Shown: positions 24,757 through 33,496 of the stretch, in pieces
Layout of the letters: each line of letters opens with the position of its first letter
Position numbering within the stretch: position 1 is the first letter of the stretch
Assembly (NCBI RefSeq): GCF_903903185.1
Contig: NZ_CAIUXT010000244.1
Coordinates: 1-47,387 of the forward strand
Reading direction: 5' to 3'
Source of the DNA: an uncultured Rhodoblastus sp.
Lineage (GTDB): Bacteria; Pseudomonadota; Alphaproteobacteria; Rhizobiales; Beijerinckiaceae
Length of the DNA: 47,387 nucleotides
Notes under the pieces: model-generated
Told to the model about the DNA's origin: nothing
The model's input: the letters and a program-made list of their open reading frames with translations, nothing else
Databases searched by the model: none
Position numbers and translations under genes: made by a program

Positions 24757-25470
24757 ATGGTCAGCGAGATCGAACGGCAGGGCGCGGCCATGGCGGCGCA
24801 GCGGCAGCGCCAGGTCGAGAATTTTCTTGAAAAGGCGCGAAATGTCCCGGTTCGGACGATATCGGATCGCGGCCGGCTGATTTTCGCGCTCGACGCCACC
24901 ATGAGCCGGCAGCCGAGCTGGGATCTGGCGCAAAAACTTCAGGCGGAAATGTTTTCCGCCGCCTCCGGTTGCGGCGGCCTCGACATCCAGCTCGTCTATT
25001 TTCGCGGCTTCGGCGAATGCCGCGCCTCGCGCTTTGTGCGCGACGGCGCCGGGCTCGCCGGCGTCATGTCGAAAATCTCGGTGCGCGGCGGCCAGACCCA
25101 GATCGCCAAGGTGCTGCGCCATGTCAAGGCCGAGCAGGCCGAGGGGCCGGTCGGAGCCTTTGTCTTCATCGGCGACGCGATGGAGGAAAAGCCCGACGAT
25201 CTGGCGCGCATCGCCGGCGAACTCGGCCTGCGCGGCGTCAAGGGCTTCTTTTTTCAGGAAGGCGGCAATGCGCAGGTCGCCGCCTGTTTCAAGGATCTGG
25301 CGCGGATCACCGGCGGCGCCTATGCCGCCTTCGATGCGGGCGCAGCCGGCCGGCTCGCCGGGCTGCTCAAGGCGGCCGCCGCCTATGCCGCCGGCGGTTT
25401 CGCGGCGCTGGAGGCGAGGGCGAAGCGGGGCGAGGCCGAGGCGAAATTGCTGCTCGGGCAAATGAAATAA
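24757..25470 (+). CDS. Uncharacterised VWA-like protein
   Basis: A 237-residue cytoplasmic protein with a von Willebrand A fold. The metal-site (MIDAS) residues can be read: D46-x-T48-x-S50 (FALDATMS), T114 (GGQTQI) and D140 (FIGDAMEE). The N-terminal 40 residues are a charged helix (SEIERQGAAMAAQRQRQVE). The start ATG 24757 follows GGCGGAGGAAAA. It is 11 bp from a membrane J-domain gene and probably co-transcribed. I know of no assigned function; similar VWA/J-protein pairs occur in other alphaproteobacteria. Confidence 0.75.
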   Translation: MVSEIERQGAAMAAQRQRQVENFLEKARNVPVRTISDRGRLIFALDATMSRQPSWDLAQKLQAEMFSAASGCGGLDIQLVYFRGFGECRASRFVRDGAGLAGVMSKISVRGGQTQIAKVLRHVKAEQAEGPVGAFVFIGDAMEEKPDDLARIAGELGLRGVKGFFFQEGGNAQVAACFKDLARITGGAYAAFDAGAAGRLAGLLKAAAAYAAGGFAALEARAKRGEAEAKLLLGQMK

Positions 25471-25481
25471 ACGGAGACGTG

Positions 25482-26210
25482 ATGCCCATTCTTCTGATCG
25501 GCCTGCTGGCGCTGGTTCTCTGCGTCTATGGATTGCGAATGCTGGGACGCGCCTCGCCGGCGCAGGTCGCGGCGGGAATGCGCAACAGCGGCGGCGCGAT
25601 GGCGCTGGCCGCCGCCCTGCTGTTGCTGCTGCGCGGCCGGCTGGGCCTCGCGGCGGGACTCGGCGGCCTGTCGTTTTATTTTTTCGCCGGCGAGAAATTC
25701 AGCTGGCGCAAATTCGCCGATCTTTATGCCGAACGGCAGAAGGCGCGGCAAATGTCGCGGGTTCGCACCGGCTTGCTGGAGATGACGCTGGACCTCGTCA
25801 CCGGGGACATCGATGGCGAGGTGCTGGCGGGGCCTTTCGCGGGCCTCAGCTTATCGGCGATGCCGCGCGAGGATTGCGACCGGCTTTATCGCGACTGCCT
25901 CGGCCGGGATGGCGAATCCGCGCGCCTGCTAGAGGCTTATTTCGACCGCCGCTTTGCCGGATGGCGCGCGGCAGGAGAGGGTGACGCGGACGCGCGGGGA
26001 AGGACGCGGCGCGGCGGTTTCGGCTCCGGCGATATGAGCGAGCAGGAAGCTTATGAGACGCTCGGTCTTCGTGCGGGCGCGAGCGCGCAGGAAATTATCC
26101 GGGCGCACCGGCGCCTCATGAAGGAACGCCATCCCGACCACGGGGGGACGACGGACGATGCGGCCCGGATCAATCAGGCCAAGGACAGGCTGTTGCGTCG
26201 ACACGGTTGA
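25482..26210 (+). CDS. Membrane-anchored J-domain protein
   Basis: A 242-residue DnaJ-domain protein. Two hydrophobic segments lie at the N-terminus (about 2-19 and 39-69); a middle region of about 100 residues follows (VRTGLLEMTLDLVTGDIDGE, a TerB-like look). A C-terminal J domain spans 186-242 with the HPD motif at 217-219 (KERHPDHGG). An N-terminal membrane anchor and C-terminal J domain is the Pam18/Tim14 arrangement. It would recruit DnaK to the inner membrane. ATG 25482 follows ACGGAGACGTG and is 11 bp after the VWA gene. Role of the pair unknown. Confidence 0.8.
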   Translation: MPILLIGLLALVLCVYGLRMLGRASPAQVAAGMRNSGGAMALAAALLLLLRGRLGLAAGLGGLSFYFFAGEKFSWRKFADLYAERQKARQMSRVRTGLLEMTLDLVTGDIDGEVLAGPFAGLSLSAMPREDCDRLYRDCLGRDGESARLLEAYFDRRFAGWRAAGEGDADARGRTRRGGFGSGDMSEQEAYETLGLRAGASAQEIIRAHRRLMKERHPDHGGTTDDAARINQAKDRLLRRHG

Positions 26211-26252
26211 TACGCTCCACAAGATACGCAAACGAACTTTTCAACTCATCTT

Positions 26253-26273
26253 CCCGGCGGACCGAACGCCGGG
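26253..26273. terminator. Hairpin between convergent J-protein and dac genes
   Basis: CCCGGCG (26253-26259), loop of 7, CGCCGGG (26267-26273). There is only a short A/T context (GCGAAAAC), so it is a weak candidate terminator. Confidence 0.4.
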
Positions 26274-26285
26274 CGAAAACGCCGC

Positions 26286-28070
26286 TCAGTTTCGGGTGGC
26301 GAAACAATTGAAGCCGGAATTTTTCAGCGCCTTGCAGGCGGCTTCGGCTTTGGATTCCTCAAGCCCGGCGAAGCGCGCGCGATAAAGCGTGCCGCCGCCC
26401 TTGCGGATCATTTCGGTGAAGGGCCGGGCCGCGCCGAGCGCCGCGCCGTGCTGGCTTCTGGCCTTTGAGAGCAGGGCCGCCGCCTTGTCGGCGTCGTCGG
26501 TGGCGCCAATCTGGATGACCCAACCGGGAACCGCGGGTTTGCCAGTCGCCTGCCGGGCCTGAACGACGGTCTCCTGGTCGGCCTTGCCTTTGGCTTGCGT
26601 CCTGGAATCCGCTTTGTTTTCGCTTGCGGCATCGGATTTGACGGGGGGCTCGAAACGGGTCGCGGCGCGATAGGCCGTCTTGGCGGAGGGGCCGGGGATC
26701 AGATGCGTGGCGGCTGGAGTCGCGGAGCCGCTGCCCGGGCGGCCCTGATGAAGGGTCGAACCGTCGGTCGTCGTAACATGGCGGGGGATCGAAGCGGTGG
26801 CGCCGCGCGGATCGTCGGCGTCGCCTTGCGCCATGGCCGATACATAGGCAGGGCGCGGACGCGGCGTCGGGCTGAGCGCGGCGATGGGCAGCAGCGCGCC
26901 CTTGTCCGCCGCGGCGACCCGTTCGACCGGCGCCGGCGCCGGAGGGGCGACCTTGGGCTCCCCTCGCGCTGCTTCCTTTTGCACGGCCCGCTCCTCGTCT
27001 TCACGGGAGGCTTTCGGCCAGAGGGACCAGCCTTGGGAAGCGCCTTGGGAAGCGCCTGGCGCCGATTCTTGAGCCACGCTTTGCGGTCTGGCCGCGGCGG
27101 GCGGATCCTGCTCGGCGAATCGGGCGCCCGGACGCCAGGCGCCGGCCTCCTGGATATGGTCCTCGATCAGGGCGTCCATGAAATTGTCACGCGCGCGCGC
27201 CGATTTCCCGCCCATCACCACCGAAACGATGTAATGGCCGTCCCGTTTGACCGAGGACAGAAGATTGAAACCCGAGGCGGCGGTATAGCCGGTCTTGATG
27301 CCGTCCATGCCTTCGCAGCGGTCCATCAGACGGTTGTGGTTGTGAATGCGCTGGCCGCGATAAGCGAATTCGTGGATCGAGAAATAGCGGTAATATCGGG
27401 GGAACCGATCCTGAATGGCGCGCCCGAGCAGCGCCAGGTCGGAGGCGGTGGTGATCTGCTCGTCATTGGGCAGGCCCGAGGCGTTGCGATAAAGCGTGTG
27501 GGTCATGCCAAGCGCATGGGCCTTGCGCGTCATCAACTCGGCGAACTCGCTTTCCGGTCCGTCGGCGACCGCTTCGCCGACCGCGACGGCGATGTCATTG
27601 GCGGATTTGGTGACGATTGCCTTGATCGCGTCCTCGACGCGAATGCTCTGGCCGGGACGCAGCCCCAGTTTCGAGGGCGCCTGCGCCGCCGCATGGGCGG
27701 AGATCGGGATTTCGCTGTCGAGCGAAAAGCGGCCTTTTTCGAGCTGTTCGAACAGCAGGTAAAGCGTCATCACCTTGGTGACGGAAGCCGGATGGCGCGG
27801 CGCATCCTCGTTCATGCCATAGAGGACGCGTCCGGTGGCGCCGTCCACGACGATCGCCGCGCTGGCGCCGACGCCGCCGACGGCGGCCTGGAGGCGGCGA
27901 GGGCCGTGATGGGCGTGGTGACGGATGTGGGCGTGATAGGCGACCCGGTGGCCGCGATGATGATGGCGCGCCTCGGCGGGCGTCGCGACGCTCGCCCCGA
28001 TGAGAGCGACAACAAGGGCCGGCAGGGCCGCGCTCGACGCAAAGCGGCCTTGAACGCTACGCTTGAACAT
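26286..28070 (-). CDS. D-alanyl-D-alanine carboxypeptidase with C-terminal SPOR domain
   Basis: Penicillin-binding protein (peptidase S11) trimming peptidoglycan pentapeptides in the periplasm. The 594-residue protein has a signal peptide (MFKRSVQGRFASSAALPALV to about PAEA), a striking His-rich stretch (RHHHRGHRVAYHAHIRHHAH), then the catalytic domain with S96-x-x-K99 (SVTK), S156-A-N158 and K259-T-G261. A long Pro/Ala/Arg-rich linker (about 330-510) joins it to a SPOR domain (WVIQIGATDDADKAAALLSK; TLYRARFAGLEESKAEAACK), which binds denuded glycan at the division site. ATG 28070 is used; an in-frame TTG lies 9 bp upstream. Confidence 0.93.
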   Translation of the reverse strand: MFKRSVQGRFASSAALPALVVALIGASVATPAEARHHHRGHRVAYHAHIRHHAHHGPRRLQAAVGGVGASAAIVVDGATGRVLYGMNEDAPRHPASVTKVMTLYLLFEQLEKGRFSLDSEIPISAHAAAQAPSKLGLRPGQSIRVEDAIKAIVTKSANDIAVAVGEAVADGPESEFAELMTRKAHALGMTHTLYRNASGLPNDEQITTASDLALLGRAIQDRFPRYYRYFSIHEFAYRGQRIHNHNRLMDRCEGMDGIKTGYTAASGFNLLSSVKRDGHYIVSVVMGGKSARARDNFMDALIEDHIQEAGAWRPGARFAEQDPPAAARPQSVAQESAPGASQGASQGWSLWPKASREDEERAVQKEAARGEPKVAPPAPAPVERVAAADKGALLPIAALSPTPRPRPAYVSAMAQGDADDPRGATASIPRHVTTTDGSTLHQGRPGSGSATPAATHLIPGPSAKTAYRAATRFEPPVKSDAASENKADSRTQAKGKADQETVVQARQATGKPAVPGWVIQIGATDDADKAAALLSKARSQHGAALGAARPFTEMIRKGGGTLYRARFAGLEESKAEAACKALKNSGFNCFATRN

Positions 28071-28489
28071 ACAAACCAATCCCGATTTTCGACCGGACGA
28101 ACCCGATCGCCGTCCGGCATGTGAGGTCGCCGCGCCGCATACGGCGGCGTTACGACGCGAACATGAGCCAACACTAAGGGAACGCGGTTACCCGGCGGTT
28201 AAAAAGCAGGCCGACTGCGGCTAAATCGCGCAGAGCGTTGCCAGGAAATTCGCCGGGCGGCGCCGACGCGCCAAGAGGCCAAGTCGAGGGGCGATAAAGT
28301 CTGCGTCGGAGGGCGGGAAAGGCCTGCGGAGGCAAAAACAATATTGCAGTGCAGCAAAATCGATTGACTTTTTGTGCAGCGCATATAGATTATGGTTATC
28401 GAGCGGGGGGGAGAACGCTTGCTCGTATTTTCGGCCGCCACGCGGCCCCAACCAGAACCGCCGGGCGGTTCTTATCCGAAGGTGTCCAA
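28071..28489. other. Divergent intergenic region dac/phasin
   Basis: The gap carries the phasin promoter and two PhaR-like sites at 28345-28391, listed separately. Between 28080 and 28330 I see no gene, repeat or clear dac promoter. Confidence 0.6.
28345..28391 (+). promoter_or_regulatory. Phasin promoter with two PhaR-like operators
   Basis: A sigma-70-type -35 TTGACT (28364-28369) and -10 TAGATT (28386-28391, 16 bp spacer; TATAGA overlaps) lie about 100 bp before the phasin ATG. Two TGC-N3-GCA palindromes flank and enter it: TGCAGTGCAGCA at 28345-28356 just upstream of -35, and TGCAGCGCA at 28375-28383 between -35 and -10. As recalled, the rhizobial PhaR consensus is TGCRNYGCASMA; the first site matches it on the + strand and the second on the - strand (TGCGCTGCACAA). 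This placement would let PhaR block RNA polymerase until PHA granules titrate it away. Confidence 0.7.
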
Positions 28490-28831
28490 ATGGCTATCAA
28501 TTTTGAGGAATACCAGAACTTCGGCAAGGCGCAGCTGGAAGCCGTCCAGGCGGCCGCGACCGAAGTCTCCAAGCAGCTCCAGGCGATCGCCGTCGAAACC
28601 ACCGACTATTCCAAGAAGTCGGTCGAAAGCGGTTCGGCTTTCGTCGAAAAGCTTCTCGCCGTCAAGGAACTGAACGAAGCCATCGCGTTGCAGCAGGAAT
28701 TCGCCAAGACATCCTATGAGGGTTTTGTCGCCCAGGTCACCAAGCTCGGCGAACTCTATACCAACGTCGCCAAGGAAGCTTTCAAGCCGGTCGAATCCGC
28801 GTTCGCCAAGGTCAAGGCGTCGGCCAACTGA
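28490..28831 (+). CDS. Phasin family protein
   Basis: A 113-residue PHA-granule-associated protein, almost entirely amphipathic helix: MAINFEEYQNFGKAQLEAVQ, then AAATEVSKQLQAIAVETTDY and an Ala/Lys-rich C-terminus (FKPVESAFAKVKA). Phasins coat polyhydroxyalkanoate granules and control their size and number. ATG 28490 follows GAAGGTG; the open frame upstream runs through the promoter and is not coding. The promoter carries PhaR-like sites. Enzymes of PHA synthesis are not in this window. A terminator lies at 28919. Confidence 0.92.
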   Translation: MAINFEEYQNFGKAQLEAVQAAATEVSKQLQAIAVETTDYSKKSVESGSAFVEKLLAVKELNEAIALQQEFAKTSYEGFVAQVTKLGELYTNVAKEAFKPVESAFAKVKASAN

Positions 28832-28918
28832 TTTTCAGGCCGGCTCTGGTTGGTAAGCCCGCGTCCCGGAGCGTTTTACCGGATGGGTCGTTCCTGCTTA
28901 GTTCGATGCGACATGCTC

Positions 28919-28943
28919 AAGCCCGGTCTTTTCGACCGGGCTT
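28919..28943 (+). terminator. Intrinsic terminator of the phasin gene
   Basis: AAGCCCGGTC, loop TTTTC, GACCGGGCTT, followed by TTGCTTTTT. It lies 88 bp after the stop. Confidence 0.93.
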
Positions 28944-29074
28944 TTGCTTTTTCGATTCGCGACGGAACCCGGCGCTGTGGAATCCGCTTTCGCTTTTTTG
29001 AACTTTGCCCTTTTTTTTCGCGTATATTTGGCTATCGCCCGTTGCGAAGGATTGCACGGGCCGGCGCAGACCGG

Positions 29075-29113
29075 TTTGGGGCAAGAGTTTGGGGCAAGAG
29101 TTTGGGGCAAGAA
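29075..29113 (+). repeat. Three tandem 13-bp repeats
   Basis: The unit TTTGGGGCAAGAG occurs at 29075 and 29088 exactly, and at 29101 with a final A instead of G. The array lies about 200 bp upstream of clpS. Confidence 0.95.
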
Positions 29114-29308
29114 TTCGGGCGCAGGCTGGAATTTCGAATAAAATTTCCGGCGGTACTGGCGGAGTCGGTGTTCGGCGCATAAATTGCATGATGGAGCAGG
29201 CGCCTCTCCAAAAATTTCCCTTGGCGCCTAAATTAAACGCGAATTGGACGCCTAGAATAGGAGTCGGGCGCCAGCGCCACGTTTTTCGATCTTGAGGAGA
29301 GGACGGTC

Positions 29309-29785
29309 TTGTTCAGGCAGAAGACTCAACCCGGGCGAAAAAATGAACCGGGGCGCAACGCCGAACCGGCGCAGAAGACCGGACCGGCGCCGATCGTCGG
29401 CGGATCGGTTGGACCTTTGCCCGCGAGCGCGGCGCGGGTTTTGGCGGCGAAAGGCGGAAAAAAACCTCCGGGCGACGGCCAGGGATCCGGATCGGGGACG
29501 GCTGTCATTACCCGGACGAAGACCCAGACCCAGCGGCCTTCGATGTATCGTGTCCTGTTGCTCAATGACGATTACACGCCCATGGACTTCGTCATTGCCG
29601 TATTATGCACCTATTTCCATAAAAATATCGACGACGCCAATCGCATCATGTGGCAGGTGCACAATAATGGAGTCGGCGAATGTGGCGTTTATACCTATGA
29701 AGTAGCTGACACCAAAGTGACCCAGGTGATGGATCACGCCCGAAAGCATCAGCATCCGCTGCAATGCGTCATGGAAAAGAAGTGA
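29309..29785 (+). CDS. clpS: ClpS adaptor of the ClpAP protease, with a long N-terminus
   Basis: Binds N-degron substrates and delivers them to ClpA. The core, from about residue 78, is [20 protein letters not shown], then [20 protein letters not shown] and [12 protein letters not shown], with the binding-pocket Asn-Asp, Met and His of the family. The start is TTG 29309 behind a strong GAGGAGAGG; no ATG or GTG lies between it and the core that would spare the conserved TRTK...RPS segment. The result is a basic, Gly/Pro-rich extension of about 75 residues, making 158 in total against the usual 105-120. clpA follows 10 bp downstream. Confidence 0.92.
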   Translation: MFRQKTQPGRKNEPGRNAEPAQKTGPAPIVGGSVGPLPASAARVLAAKGGKKPPGDGQGSGSGTAVITRTKTQTQRPSMYRVLLLNDDYTPMDFVIAVLCTYFHKNIDDANRIMWQVHNNGVGECGVYTYEVADTKVTQVMDHARKHQHPLQCVMEKK

Positions 29786-29795
29786 GGCAGAACTT

Positions 29796-32207
29796 ATGCC
29801 GTCTTTCTCGCGCAACCTCGAACAGACTCTTCACCGCGCTCTTGCCGTAGCCTCCGAGCGCCGGCATGAATATGCGACGCTGGAACATCTCTTGTTGAGC
29901 CTGCTGGACGACGCGGAAGCCGCAGCCGTCATGCGCGCTTGTTCGGTCGATGTCGAAGCTTTGCGCAAGAGCCTGGTCGGTTACATCGAGCATGAACTCG
30001 ACAACCTGACCACTGAATTGCACGAGGACCCCAAGCCCACCTCCGGTTTCCAGCGCGTGATCCAGCGCGCGGTCATCCATGTGCAGTCCTCCGGACGCGA
30101 GGAAGTCACCGGCGCCAATGTGCTGGTCGCGATTTTCGCCGAGCGCGAGAGCCACGCCGCCTATTTCCTGCAGGAGCAGGAAATGACGCGTTACGATGCG
30201 GTCAATTACATCAGCCACGGCATCGCCAAGCGCCCCGGTCTCAACGACCCGTCCAAGACGCCGCGCGGCGCCGAGGAAGAGACCGAAAGGTCGGAAGGCG
30301 CGCGTGAGAGCAAGGATCAGGAACCCAAGAAAAAGGAAACCGCATTAGAGGCTTACTGTGTAAACCTCAACCACAAGGCGAAGGATGGGCGGATCGATCC
30401 GCTGATCGGGCGCGAGCCTGAAGTGCTGCGCACCATTCAGGTCCTGTGCCGCCGCCAGAAGAATAATCCGCTGCTGGTCGGCGATCCCGGCGTCGGCAAG
30501 ACGGCGATCGCCGAGGGTCTGGCCCGCAAGATCGTCAAGGGCGAGACTCCCGAGGTGTTGCGCGGCGCAACGGTCTATGCGCTCGACATGGGCGCTCTTC
30601 TTGCCGGCACACGCTATCGCGGCGATTTCGAGGAACGCCTCAAGCAGGTGATGAAGGAGATCGAGCAGCACAAGAAGGCGATTTTGTTCATCGACGAAAT
30701 CCACACCGTGATTGGCGCCGGGGCGACCTCCGGCGGTTCGATGGACGCCTCTAACCTGCTCAAGCCGGCGCTGGCCCAGGGCGGGCTGCGCTGCATCGGC
30801 TCGACCACCTACAAGGAATTCCGGCAATATTTCGAGAAGGACCGCGCTTTGGTGCGGCGCTTCCAGAAAATCGACGTCAACGAACCGTCGATCCCCGACG
30901 CCATCGAGATCCTCAAGGGCTTGAAGCCCTATTTCGAGGAATATCACAAGCTGCGCTACACCCAGGAGGCCGTGAAGGCGGCGGTAGAGCTTTCGGCGCG
31001 CTATATCCATGACCGCAAGCTCCCCGACAAGGCCATCGACGTGATCGACGAATCGGGCGCGGCGCAGATGCTGACGCCGGAAAATCGCCGCAAGCGCGTC
31101 ATCGGCGTCAAGGAGATCGAGGCGACCGTGGCGACCATGGCGCGGATCCCTCCCAAATCCGTGTCCAAGGACGACGCGGAGGTGCTGCGCCATCTCGATA
31201 CGACCCTGCGTCGGGTGGTCTATGGCCAGGACGAGGCCATCGGCGTGTTGACCTCGGCGATCAAACTCGCCCGCGCCGGTCTGCGCGACATGGAAAAGCC
31301 GATCGGCTCCTACCTGTTCTCCGGTCCCACCGGCGTCGGCAAGACCGAAGTGGCCAACCAGCTTGCGAAGGCTTTGGGCGTCGAACTGGTGCGTTTCGAC
31401 ATGTCGGAATATATGGAGCGCCATACGGTCAGCCGGCTGATCGGCGCGCCTCCCGGCTATGTCGGCTTCGAGCAGGGAGGGCTTCTGACCGACGCCGTCG
31501 ACCAGCATCCGCATTGCGTGCTGCTGCTCGACGAAATCGAAAAGGCCCATCCCGACCTATACAACATCCTGCTGCAAGTGATGGACCACGGCAAGCTGAC
31601 CGATCACAACGGCAAGCAGATCAGCTTCCGCAACGTGATCCTGGTTATGACGACCAACGCCGGCGCGGCCGACATGGCGCGGGCGAGCTTCGGCTTCACC
31701 CAGAACAAGCGCAGCGGCGAGGACGTCGAGGCGATCAACCGGATGTTCGCGCCGGAATTCCGCAACCGGCTCGACGCCATCGTGCCGTTCAGCCATCTGC
31801 CCACCGAGGTCATCGCCAAGGTGGTGGACAAGTTCGTCATGCAGCTCGAAGTCCAACTGGCCGACCGCAATGTGGCGATCGAACTTTCCGACGAGGCCCG
31901 GCTCTGGCTGATCGAGCGCGGCTATGATCAGGCGATGGGCGCGCGGCCGATGGCGCGGGTCATTCAGACCCATATCAAGACGCCGCTGGCCGACGAGGTG
32001 CTGTTCGGCCGGCTCAAGAACGGCGGAACGGTGCGGGTGGTGGTCGCCGGCGAGGGGTCGGAATCGAAACTGGTGTTCGTCTTCCCCGATGGGCCGGTGC
32101 TGCCGCGTCCCGACAAGGAGATCGTCGAGGCCGGCCGCAAGAAAGTGCGCGCCGAGCCGGAAGTGCGCGCCCGCAGGAAGCCGAAGGAAACCGCCCAGCC
32201 GGTGTGA
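29796..32207 (+). CDS. clpA: ATP-dependent Clp protease ATP-binding subunit ClpA
   Basis: AAA+ unfoldase that feeds ClpP. The 803-residue protein has an N domain (1-145, binds ClpS), D1 with Walker A GDPGVGKT (229-236) and Walker [13 protein letters not shown], and D2 with Walker A GPTGVGKT (510-517) and [14 protein letters not shown]. It lacks the coiled-coil middle domain of ClpB/ClpC, which identifies ClpA. The ClpP-contact loop is expected at [13 protein letters not shown]. The C-terminus is Lys/Arg-rich. It starts 10 bp after clpS; a strong terminator follows. Confidence 0.97.
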   Translation: MPSFSRNLEQTLHRALAVASERRHEYATLEHLLLSLLDDAEAAAVMRACSVDVEALRKSLVGYIEHELDNLTTELHEDPKPTSGFQRVIQRAVIHVQSSGREEVTGANVLVAIFAERESHAAYFLQEQEMTRYDAVNYISHGIAKRPGLNDPSKTPRGAEEETERSEGARESKDQEPKKKETALEAYCVNLNHKAKDGRIDPLIGREPEVLRTIQVLCRRQKNNPLLVGDPGVGKTAIAEGLARKIVKGETPEVLRGATVYALDMGALLAGTRYRGDFEERLKQVMKEIEQHKKAILFIDEIHTVIGAGATSGGSMDASNLLKPALAQGGLRCIGSTTYKEFRQYFEKDRALVRRFQKIDVNEPSIPDAIEILKGLKPYFEEYHKLRYTQEAVKAAVELSARYIHDRKLPDKAIDVIDESGAAQMLTPENRRKRVIGVKEIEATVATMARIPPKSVSKDDAEVLRHLDTTLRRVVYGQDEAIGVLTSAIKLARAGLRDMEKPIGSYLFSGPTGVGKTEVANQLAKALGVELVRFDMSEYMERHTVSRLIGAPPGYVGFEQGGLLTDAVDQHPHCVLLLDEIEKAHPDLYNILLQVMDHGKLTDHNGKQISFRNVILVMTTNAGAADMARASFGFTQNKRSGEDVEAINRMFAPEFRNRLDAIVPFSHLPTEVIAKVVDKFVMQLEVQLADRNVAIELSDEARLWLIERGYDQAMGARPMARVIQTHIKTPLADEVLFGRLKNGGTVRVVVAGEGSESKLVFVFPDGPVLPRPDKEIVEAGRKKVRAEPEVRARRKPKETAQPV

Positions 32208-32233
32208 ACCGGACGGGCGCAGGCCGATCATCG

Positions 32234-32265
32234 AAGGCGCCGCCGGTGAGTTCCGGCGGCGCCTT
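32234..32265. terminator. Intrinsic terminator of clpSA
   Basis: AAGGCGCCGCCGG, loop TGAGTT, perfect complement CCGGCGGCGCCTT, then CTTTTTATT. It lies 26 bp after clpA, before the convergent dehydrogenase gene. Confidence 0.95.
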
Positions 32266-32269
32266 CTTT

Positions 32270-33373
32270 TTATTCCGCCCCGAGTTGCGCCGCGATCAGG
32301 TCCGCCAGCGCCAGCGACGAGGTCAGGCCGGGCGATTCGATCCCGAAACAATGAACAAGGCCGCCGATCCCATGGCGGCGCGGCCCGTCGAGGCGGAAAT
32401 CGGCGGCCGCCTCGCCCGGCCCGCCGATTTTCGGCCGGACGCCGCAGGAAGCCACGGCAATGTCGCGCGAAAGAATCCCCGGCCAGAACTGTGCGACGGC
32501 GTCGCGGAAAGCCGGCTCGACGCCCGGCGTCGGCCGATAATCGAGCTCGTCCACCCAGTGCAGGTCCGGGCCCAGCCGCATGTTTCCGGCGAGGTCGAGC
32601 GCCACATGCACGCCGAGGCTCCCCGGCGCGGGCAGGGGATAGACGAGATGCGAAAACGGCGAGCGGCCCGAAACCGAGCAATAATTGCCCTTGGCGAGAA
32701 AGCGCGGCGGGACCAGTTCCGATGGGTAACCTTCCATCGCGCGGGCGACGCCATGGGCGCCATGGCCGGCGCAATTGACCAGAATCCGGCAGAGCAGCGG
32801 CTCGTTCGCGCTATCCTCGGTAAAGACGGCGAAACGCCCGCCCGAGCGGTCGATCCGCGTCACCTTGCTGCGAAACGCGAATTGGGCGCCGCTATTTTCG
32901 GCATCCGCCTGAAGCGACAGCATCAAAGCGGCGCTGTCGATAATTCCGGTCGAGGGCGAATGGAGGGCGGCGTGGGCGCGGACTTCCGGCTCGATCCGCG
33001 CCGCCTCCGCGCCATCGAGCCAGCGCAGGTCGTCAACGCCATTCTCCAGGCCCTGACGCAACAGGCCGGCGAGACGGGCCTCTTGCGCCGGCGCGGCCGC
33101 TACGATCAATTTGCCGATGTTGCGCGCCGGAATTTTCCGCGATTCGCAATAGGCGTAAAGTTTTTTCCGGCCAGCGACGCAGGCCCGGGCCTTCAAACTG
33201 TCCCGGGGATAATAAAGTCCCGCATGGATCACCTCGGAATTGCGCGAGGAGGTTTGCGAACCGATGGTGTTTTCGGCCTCCAGCACGATGAGTTCGCGCC
33301 CGGCCTCGGCCAGTCGGCGGGCAACCGCCAGCCCCACCACGCCGGCGCCAATGACGACCGCCTCCGCTTCCAA
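32270..33373 (-). CDS. FAD-dependent oxidoreductase, L-2-hydroxyglutarate dehydrogenase-like
   Basis: A 367-residue member of the D-amino-acid oxidase (DAO) fold, most like the L-2-hydroxyglutarate dehydrogenase/LhgO group. The N-terminus AVVIGAGVVGLAVARRLAEA is the FAD dinucleotide-binding motif; SSRNSEVIHAGLYYPRDSLK is the LhgO-type signature that positions the flavin; near the C-terminus HCFGIESPGLTSSLALAD closes the FAD site. It starts at TTG 33373 behind AAAGGA; there is no ATG near. It may share a transcript with hlyBD upstream, but a 123 bp gap with a hairpin separates them. The substrate is inferred from the family only. Confidence 0.85.
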   Translation of the reverse strand: MEAEAVVIGAGVVGLAVARRLAEAGRELIVLEAENTIGSQTSSRNSEVIHAGLYYPRDSLKARACVAGRKKLYAYCESRKIPARNIGKLIVAAAPAQEARLAGLLRQGLENGVDDLRWLDGAEAARIEPEVRAHAALHSPSTGIIDSAALMLSLQADAENSGAQFAFRSKVTRIDRSGGRFAVFTEDSANEPLLCRILVNCAGHGAHGVARAMEGYPSELVPPRFLAKGNYCSVSGRSPFSHLVYPLPAPGSLGVHVALDLAGNMRLGPDLHWVDELDYRPTPGVEPAFRDAVAQFWPGILSRDIAVASCGVRPKIGGPGEAAADFRLDGPRRHGIGGLVHCFGIESPGLTSSLALADLIAAQLGAE

Positions 33374-33423
33374 AAGTCTATTCCTTTTTCCTAGCGCGCG
33401 CCCGGCTGCGGATTCGCGCCTGA

Positions 33424-33457
33424 CCGGGACTCGGAAGTCACGACTTCAGAGTCCGGG
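33424..33457. repeat. Inverted repeat with GGAAGTCACGACTTC core
   Basis: GGACTCGGAAGT, loop CACG, ACTTCAGAGTCC, with one mismatched position. The core and loop are the same as at 7979-8006. It lies between hlyD and the dehydrogenase gene, where a terminator could act, but no T-run follows. Confidence 0.75.
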
Positions 33458-33496
33458 TATTACCGAAGGTCAGGACCTCCGGCAAAAGGTCGCCGC

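Larger units (their letters stand above)
28832..29308. other. Intergenic region between phasin and clpS
   Basis: It holds the phasin terminator (28919-28943), three 13-bp tandem repeats (29075-29113) and, after 29190, several short GGCGCC/GGACGCC words. Open frames exist on both strands but none looks like protein. The clpS ribosome site GAGGAGAGG closes it. Confidence 0.6.

Noticed and set aside
29075..29113. CRISPR-like array
   Set aside because: The 13-bp units are directly adjacent with no spacers and no cas genes are present.
28832..29308. Open frames around the tandem repeats upstream of clpS
   Set aside because: They are low-complexity or repeat-derived, and the phasin terminator precedes them.
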